Below are positions 60,212-64,000 of a stretch of 64,000 nt of DNA, piece after piece. A program made the translations under genes and the position numbers. Under the pieces are notes generated by a model that was given only the letters and a program-made list of their open reading frames with translations, did not search any database and was not told the origin of the DNA. Numbering within the stretch: position 1 is the stretch's first letter; every line of letters begins with the position of its first letter. Where the stretch lies: positions 34,348 through 98,347 of the forward strand of contig CAJUTE010000006.1 of the NCBI GenBank assembly GCA_910589555.1. Reading direction: 5' to 3'. The DNA comes from an uncultured Muribaculum sp. (lineage in GTDB: Bacteria > Bacteroidota > Bacteroidia > Bacteroidales > Muribaculaceae).

Positions 60212-60243
60212 TTTGTTAATACAGCACAAAACAATTATATTTG
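60212..60243 (+). promoter_or_regulatory. Promoter of the fbp gene
   Basis: TTTG (60212-60215), 20 bases, then TATATTTG (60236-60243): an exact Bacteroidota promoter, 40 bases before the ATG at 60283. It lies back to back with the mltG promoter. Confidence 0.85.
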
Positions 60244-60282
60244 CCCTTGCAATGTATCGACAAGATAGCACCTTGATAAGAC

Positions 60283-62289
60283 ATGACAGACATTCAATCA
60301 CTATATATCACTCCTGAAAAGATAGAGGCCGACAGGCGCGTGCTCGAACTGCTTTCAAGATCATTTCCCGATGTAAGCTCAGCGAGCACCGAAATAATAA
60401 ACCTGGAAGCGATCCTCAACCTACCTAAAGGCACCGAACATTTCGTTGCCGACCTTCATGGAGAACACGAAGCATTCAGGCACATCCTGAAAAACGCATC
60501 AGGCAACATAAAACGCAAAGTCAACGAGCTCTACGGAACCGCGCTGCGCGAAGGCGAAATCAGGGAACTGTGCTCTCTGATATATTACCCCGAACAGAAA
60601 CTCGAATACATCGCCGCGTCAGGAGAAAACAATGTGGATTTCTACTCCACTACCCTGCACCGCCTGGTGAGAGTGTGTCAGTCAGTATCTTCAAAATACA
60701 CCCGTTCAAAGGTGCGTAAAGCCTTGCCTAAATCATTTGCTTACATCATCGAGGAGCTGATGCACGAATCTCCATCCGACGATGACAAGCAGGCTTATTT
60801 CAACCGCATCATCGAAACAATCATATCCACCGGACAAGCCGATGCATTCATCGTGGCGCTGTGCAACGTGATCCAACGCCTCAGCATCGACCAGCTGCAC
60901 ATACTCGGCGACATTTATGACCGCGGTCCGGGAGCCCACATCATAATGGACACGCTGTGTGACTACGGAAAGTGGGACATACAGTGGGGAAACCATGACG
61001 CGCTTTGGATGGGCGCCGCGGCAGGAAACGATGCCTGCATCGCCAATGTGCTGCGACTGTCACTGCGCTACGGCAACCTTGCCACACTTGAGGACGGATA
61101 TGGCATAAATCTGGTGCCACTCGCCACATTTGCAATGGAAGAATACGGCGACGACCCGTGTGAAGGCTTTGAACCGCATCTGAGCGAGGATTCCCAACAC
61201 TCGGAAAAGACTCAACGGCTCATCGCCAAGATGCACAAAGCCATCAGTATACTGCAATTCAAACTCGAAGCGCAGCTCATCGACCGTCGTCCCGAATGGG
61301 GAATGGCAGACCGCAAACTGCTCGGCAACATCGACTTCGACCGGAAAGTGTTCACCCTCGACGGTAAAGACTACGAGATGCGCGACACCAACTTCCCCAC
61401 CATAAACCCCGACGACCCCTACGCTCTGTCGCCCGAAGAGGAGGAGCTGATCGAGAAGCTGCACCACTCATTTCAGGTGAGCGACAAACTGAGCAAGCAC
61501 ATAAAGTGTCTGCTTTCCCACGGATGTATGTATGGCGTGTATAACTCCAATCTGCTTTTCCATGCATCCATGCCGTTGAATGCCGACGGCTCATTGAAGG
61601 ACGTGGAGATAAACGGCAAAAAATTCAAGGGTAAGTCTCTCATGAAAGAGATAGGCTCTACCATGAGAGCCGCGTTCAATTTCGACACCACGCCCGAAGA
61701 ACGCAGTTTCTCTCGCGACTACTACTGGTATCTGTGGTGCGGTCCCGACTCCCCTCTGTTCGACAAATCCAAGATGGCGACATTCGAGCGCTATTTCCTT
61801 GCCGACAAATCCACCCACCACGAAGAGAAAGGCTACTACTACAAGCTTCGCAACAACGAAGAGGTGTGCGACATGATCCTCGACGAGTTTGAGGTTACAG
61901 GTCCTCACCGCCACATAATCAACGGACACGTGCCGGTAAGGCTCAACAAGGGCGAAACCCCTATACGAGCCAACGGAAAACTCATGGTGATCGATGGCGG
62001 ATTTGCCAAGGCTTACCACGAGACCACAGGCATGGCGGGATACACGCTCGTATTCCACAGCCGCGGATTCCAGCTTGTGAAGCACGAGCCGTTCACTTCG
62101 GCGGAAGAAGCCATCAAAAACGGTACTGACATCGTGAGCACCACACAGATTGTGGAGATGAGTTCACAGAGAATGAGAGTGCGCGACACTGATAAAGGCG
62201 ACATTCTGCAAAGCCAGATCAATGAGCTCACCGAACTGCTCTACGCCTATCATCACGGCATGATAAAGGAACAGGCTAAACAGAATTAA
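60283..62289 (+). CDS. fbp: Fructose-1,6-bisphosphatase, class III
   Basis: A 668-residue metallophosphatase that hydrolyses fructose-1,6-bisphosphate in gluconeogenesis. The calcineurin-like metal motifs are present: DLHGEHEAF (Asp57, His59), GDIYDRGPGAH and WGNHDALWMG, then a late HIINGHVPVR. The class III form, unrelated to the E. coli enzyme, is usual in Bacteroidales and Firmicutes. Length is normal. It is monocistronic with an exact promoter; the GH43 gene follows 34 bases after its stop and may be read through from it. Confidence 0.97.
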   Translation: MTDIQSLYITPEKIEADRRVLELLSRSFPDVSSASTEIINLEAILNLPKGTEHFVADLHGEHEAFRHILKNASGNIKRKVNELYGTALREGEIRELCSLIYYPEQKLEYIAASGENNVDFYSTTLHRLVRVCQSVSSKYTRSKVRKALPKSFAYIIEELMHESPSDDDKQAYFNRIIETIISTGQADAFIVALCNVIQRLSIDQLHILGDIYDRGPGAHIIMDTLCDYGKWDIQWGNHDALWMGAAAGNDACIANVLRLSLRYGNLATLEDGYGINLVPLATFAMEEYGDDPCEGFEPHLSEDSQHSEKTQRLIAKMHKAISILQFKLEAQLIDRRPEWGMADRKLLGNIDFDRKVFTLDGKDYEMRDTNFPTINPDDPYALSPEEEELIEKLHHSFQVSDKLSKHIKCLLSHGCMYGVYNSNLLFHASMPLNADGSLKDVEINGKKFKGKSLMKEIGSTMRAAFNFDTTPEERSFSRDYYWYLWCGPDSPLFDKSKMATFERYFLADKSTHHEEKGYYYKLRNNEEVCDMILDEFEVTGPHRHIINGHVPVRLNKGETPIRANGKLMVIDGGFAKAYHETTGMAGYTLVFHSRGFQLVKHEPFTSAEEAIKNGTDIVSTTQIVEMSSQRMRVRDTDKGDILQSQINELTELLYAYHHGMIKEQAKQN

Positions 62290-62323
62290 TTCACCGATTA
62301 CCATACCATCAAAACACATTTAC

Positions 62324-63907
62324 ATGACTATTACAAAGAGATTGCTCGCAGCCTTGACAGGCGGTTGCCTGTGCATTGCCGCATCCGCACAGATCGACCG
62401 GGGATATCAAAACCCCATTATCCCGGGCATGTATCCCGACCCGAGCGTATGCCGCGTAGGCAATGACTATTATCTTGTGAACAGCACCTTCCAGTATTTT
62501 CCCGGTGTGCCGATTTTCCACAGCAACGACCTCATCCACTGGAATCAGATTGGCAATGTGCTCGACCGCCCCTCACAGCTCCCCCTCAAAAACGCCAATG
62601 CATGGCTGGGAATATACGCACCGACAATACGGTACAACAACGGAACATACTACATGGTCACGTCCAACATAGGCAACAGCAACGGCACCAAGTCCAATTT
62701 CTTTGTCACTGCGACTGACCCTGCCGGTCCTTGGAGCGAACCAATATGGCTCGACCAAGGCGGAATCGATCCCTCATTCTATTTCGAGGACGGAAAATGC
62801 TATTTCACGTCCAATCCCGATATTGGAATATGGCTTTGCGAAATCGACCCGAAAACGGGAGAACAGCTCACCGAATCAAAATTGATATGGGAAGGCACCG
62901 GAGGACGACACCCCGAAGCGCCCCACATATATAAAAAAGACGGATACTATTACCTCGTTATAGCCGAAGGTGGAACCGAGATGGGACACATGGTCACCAT
63001 AGCGCGCAGCCGCGACATATACGGTCCATACGAAGTAAATCCCGACAACCCTATCCTATATCACCAACGCAAAATCACCCAGGCAAGCCCTATACAGGGC
63101 ACAGGACACGCCGACCTCGTGCAAGCCGCCGATGGCTCATGGTGGATGGTGTGCCTCGCATTCCGCCCTCAAATCAACGGAATGCACCTCACCGGACGTG
63201 AAACATATCTCGCCCCCGTGGAATGGAACGCCGACGGATGGCCCGTGGTAAACGGCAACGGAACCATCTCAATTGACATGGATGTGCCCACACTGCCGCA
63301 GACTCCCGCGAAAAGCCGTGAAGCCGTTTATGATTTCGCCCGAATGACAGGCTTCGGTCATGAATGGGTACATCTGCGCAACCCTCATTTTGAAAATTAC
63401 CGTTTCACCTCACGCGGACTGGAACTCACCGGCACATCGGCAACAATGACCTCTATCGAAAGCCCCACATTCGCCGCCCTGCGCCAACAGGACATCGACT
63501 TCGCTCTCACAAGCACGTTCTCAATGATTGATGCATCGCCGGGAGCCGAAGCAGGAATAAGCATCTACATGGATGTCACCTCCCACTACGATCTCTTCAT
63601 CCGCGAGAATGCCGACAGCACTCAGTCGCTCGTCCTCTCCTATCAACTGCACTCAATCTCCGGCAACAAGGCAATAGTGCCACTCCCTGCCGGCGAAAAT
63701 GTGACAGTGAAAATCGACGGGAAAGATGACCGATATACATTCAGCTACTCAACAGGCGGAGCAGAATTTACCACTCTCGGCTCTCTCGACACCCGCTTCC
63801 TGTCGACCGAGACAGCAGGAGGATTCACCGGAGTTACCATCGGAGCATTCGCATCCGGACACTGCACAGGCATCTTCCGCAACCTCTCCTACACCCCCGC
63901 AAAATAA
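62324..63907 (+). CDS. Secreted GH43-family xylosidase/arabinosidase
   Basis: A 527-residue secreted glycosidase with a signal peptide (...IAASAQI). The five-bladed propeller domain (~25-310) has the family catalytic set: YPDPSVC with general base Asp39, GGIDPSFYF with Asp149 as pKa modulator, and RHPEAPHIYKKDG with general acid Glu198. The C-terminal beta-sandwich (~330-527; TGFGHEWVHLRNPHFENY and AGISIYMDVTSHYDLFI) is like the DUF1349/GH43_C2 type of GH43 subfamilies acting on xylan or arabinan. Substrate specificity cannot be set from sequence. It lies 34 bases after fbp, an unusual neighbour. After its stop, the last 93 bases of the window hold nothing recognisable. Confidence 0.93.
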   Translation: MTITKRLLAALTGGCLCIAASAQIDRGYQNPIIPGMYPDPSVCRVGNDYYLVNSTFQYFPGVPIFHSNDLIHWNQIGNVLDRPSQLPLKNANAWLGIYAPTIRYNNGTYYMVTSNIGNSNGTKSNFFVTATDPAGPWSEPIWLDQGGIDPSFYFEDGKCYFTSNPDIGIWLCEIDPKTGEQLTESKLIWEGTGGRHPEAPHIYKKDGYYYLVIAEGGTEMGHMVTIARSRDIYGPYEVNPDNPILYHQRKITQASPIQGTGHADLVQAADGSWWMVCLAFRPQINGMHLTGRETYLAPVEWNADGWPVVNGNGTISIDMDVPTLPQTPAKSREAVYDFARMTGFGHEWVHLRNPHFENYRFTSRGLELTGTSATMTSIESPTFAALRQQDIDFALTSTFSMIDASPGAEAGISIYMDVTSHYDLFIRENADSTQSLVLSYQLHSISGNKAIVPLPAGENVTVKIDGKDDRYTFSYSTGGAEFTTLGSLDTRFLSTETAGGFTGVTIGAFASGHCTGIFRNLSYTPAK

Positions 63908-64000
63908 ACCCGTTTGACAGTCGAGATAATCAAAAATAAGAACCAATCGCTATATTACCTATATTTTCCTGAACATGGACTTATAGCCGTGAAACGGCAA

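Noticed and set aside
1..64000. tRNA or rRNA genes
   Set aside because: No TTCGA-type T-arm with matching acceptor stems or rRNA-like stretch was noticed; absence is by eye only.

Overview
The window looks like chromosome from a gut-type Bacteroidales, most plausibly a Muribaculaceae-like member of the Bacteroidota (the family is inferred). Supporting signs are a SusC/SusD pair, many small lipoproteins, PPi-dependent phosphofructokinase with class III fructose bisphosphatase, a methylmalonyl-CoA decarboxylase (propionate) operon, and repeated Bacteroidota promoters of the form TTTG-N19-21-TAnnTTTG. Protein identities come from reading translations and motifs; no database search was run. No rRNA, tRNA, CRISPR array, transposase or prophage gene was seen.

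Layout. 1-2.6 kb: end of a membrane protein, a small Ala/Asp lipoprotein and a SulP transporter. 2.8-4.8 kb: an AT-rich two-gene island (retropepsin-like protease plus a Cys-cluster/LRR-like protein) ending in a structured terminator region. 4.9-10.7 kb: a His-rich COG0523 GTPase facing a parC-barrel-S41 protease operon. 10.8-20 kb: a polysaccharide-utilisation-like block on the minus strand (LamG protein, SusC, SusD, and a secreted glycosidase-like protein), interrupted by a four-helix-bundle gene flanked by direct repeats. 20.1-22 kb: three small or lipoprotein genes of unknown role. 22-26.7 kb: the mce-mmdA-OadG-like-mmdC-mmdB operon, which makes propionyl-CoA from methylmalonyl-CoA while pumping sodium; its OadG-like subunit carries an extra lamin-tail domain.

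26.7-31 kb: dnaK with a dyad-rich upstream region and a sigma-54-like element, a small EF-loop protein, and an orphan AAA/DUF4143 ATPase. 31-37.4 kb: a Crp-type regulator, lipoprotein, TonB-dependent receptor, outer-membrane barrel, and a LytTR response regulator with its LytS-type kinase, probably a surface-sensing or uptake locus. 37.4-40.7 kb: a REP-like hairpin element, then the DHH phosphoesterase-DUF4827-glmM operon. 41-47.8 kb: small envelope proteins, a phosphopantetheinyl transferase, pfp, a GH106 rhamnosidase and a lipoprotein.

47.8-54.3 kb: a housekeeping run on the minus strand, dnaN-exonuclease-coaBC-DUF4835-recN-rlmB. 54.3-64 kb: a second orphan ATPase with duplicated palindromes upstream, an MFS transporter, an AI-2E family permease, a DUF2007-mltG pair, class III fbp and a secreted GH43 enzyme. 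The parts least explained by known systems are the 2.8-4.8 kb island, the repeat-flanked four-helix-bundle gene, the two ATPases with palindromes at their promoters, and the lamin-tail/OadG fusion.
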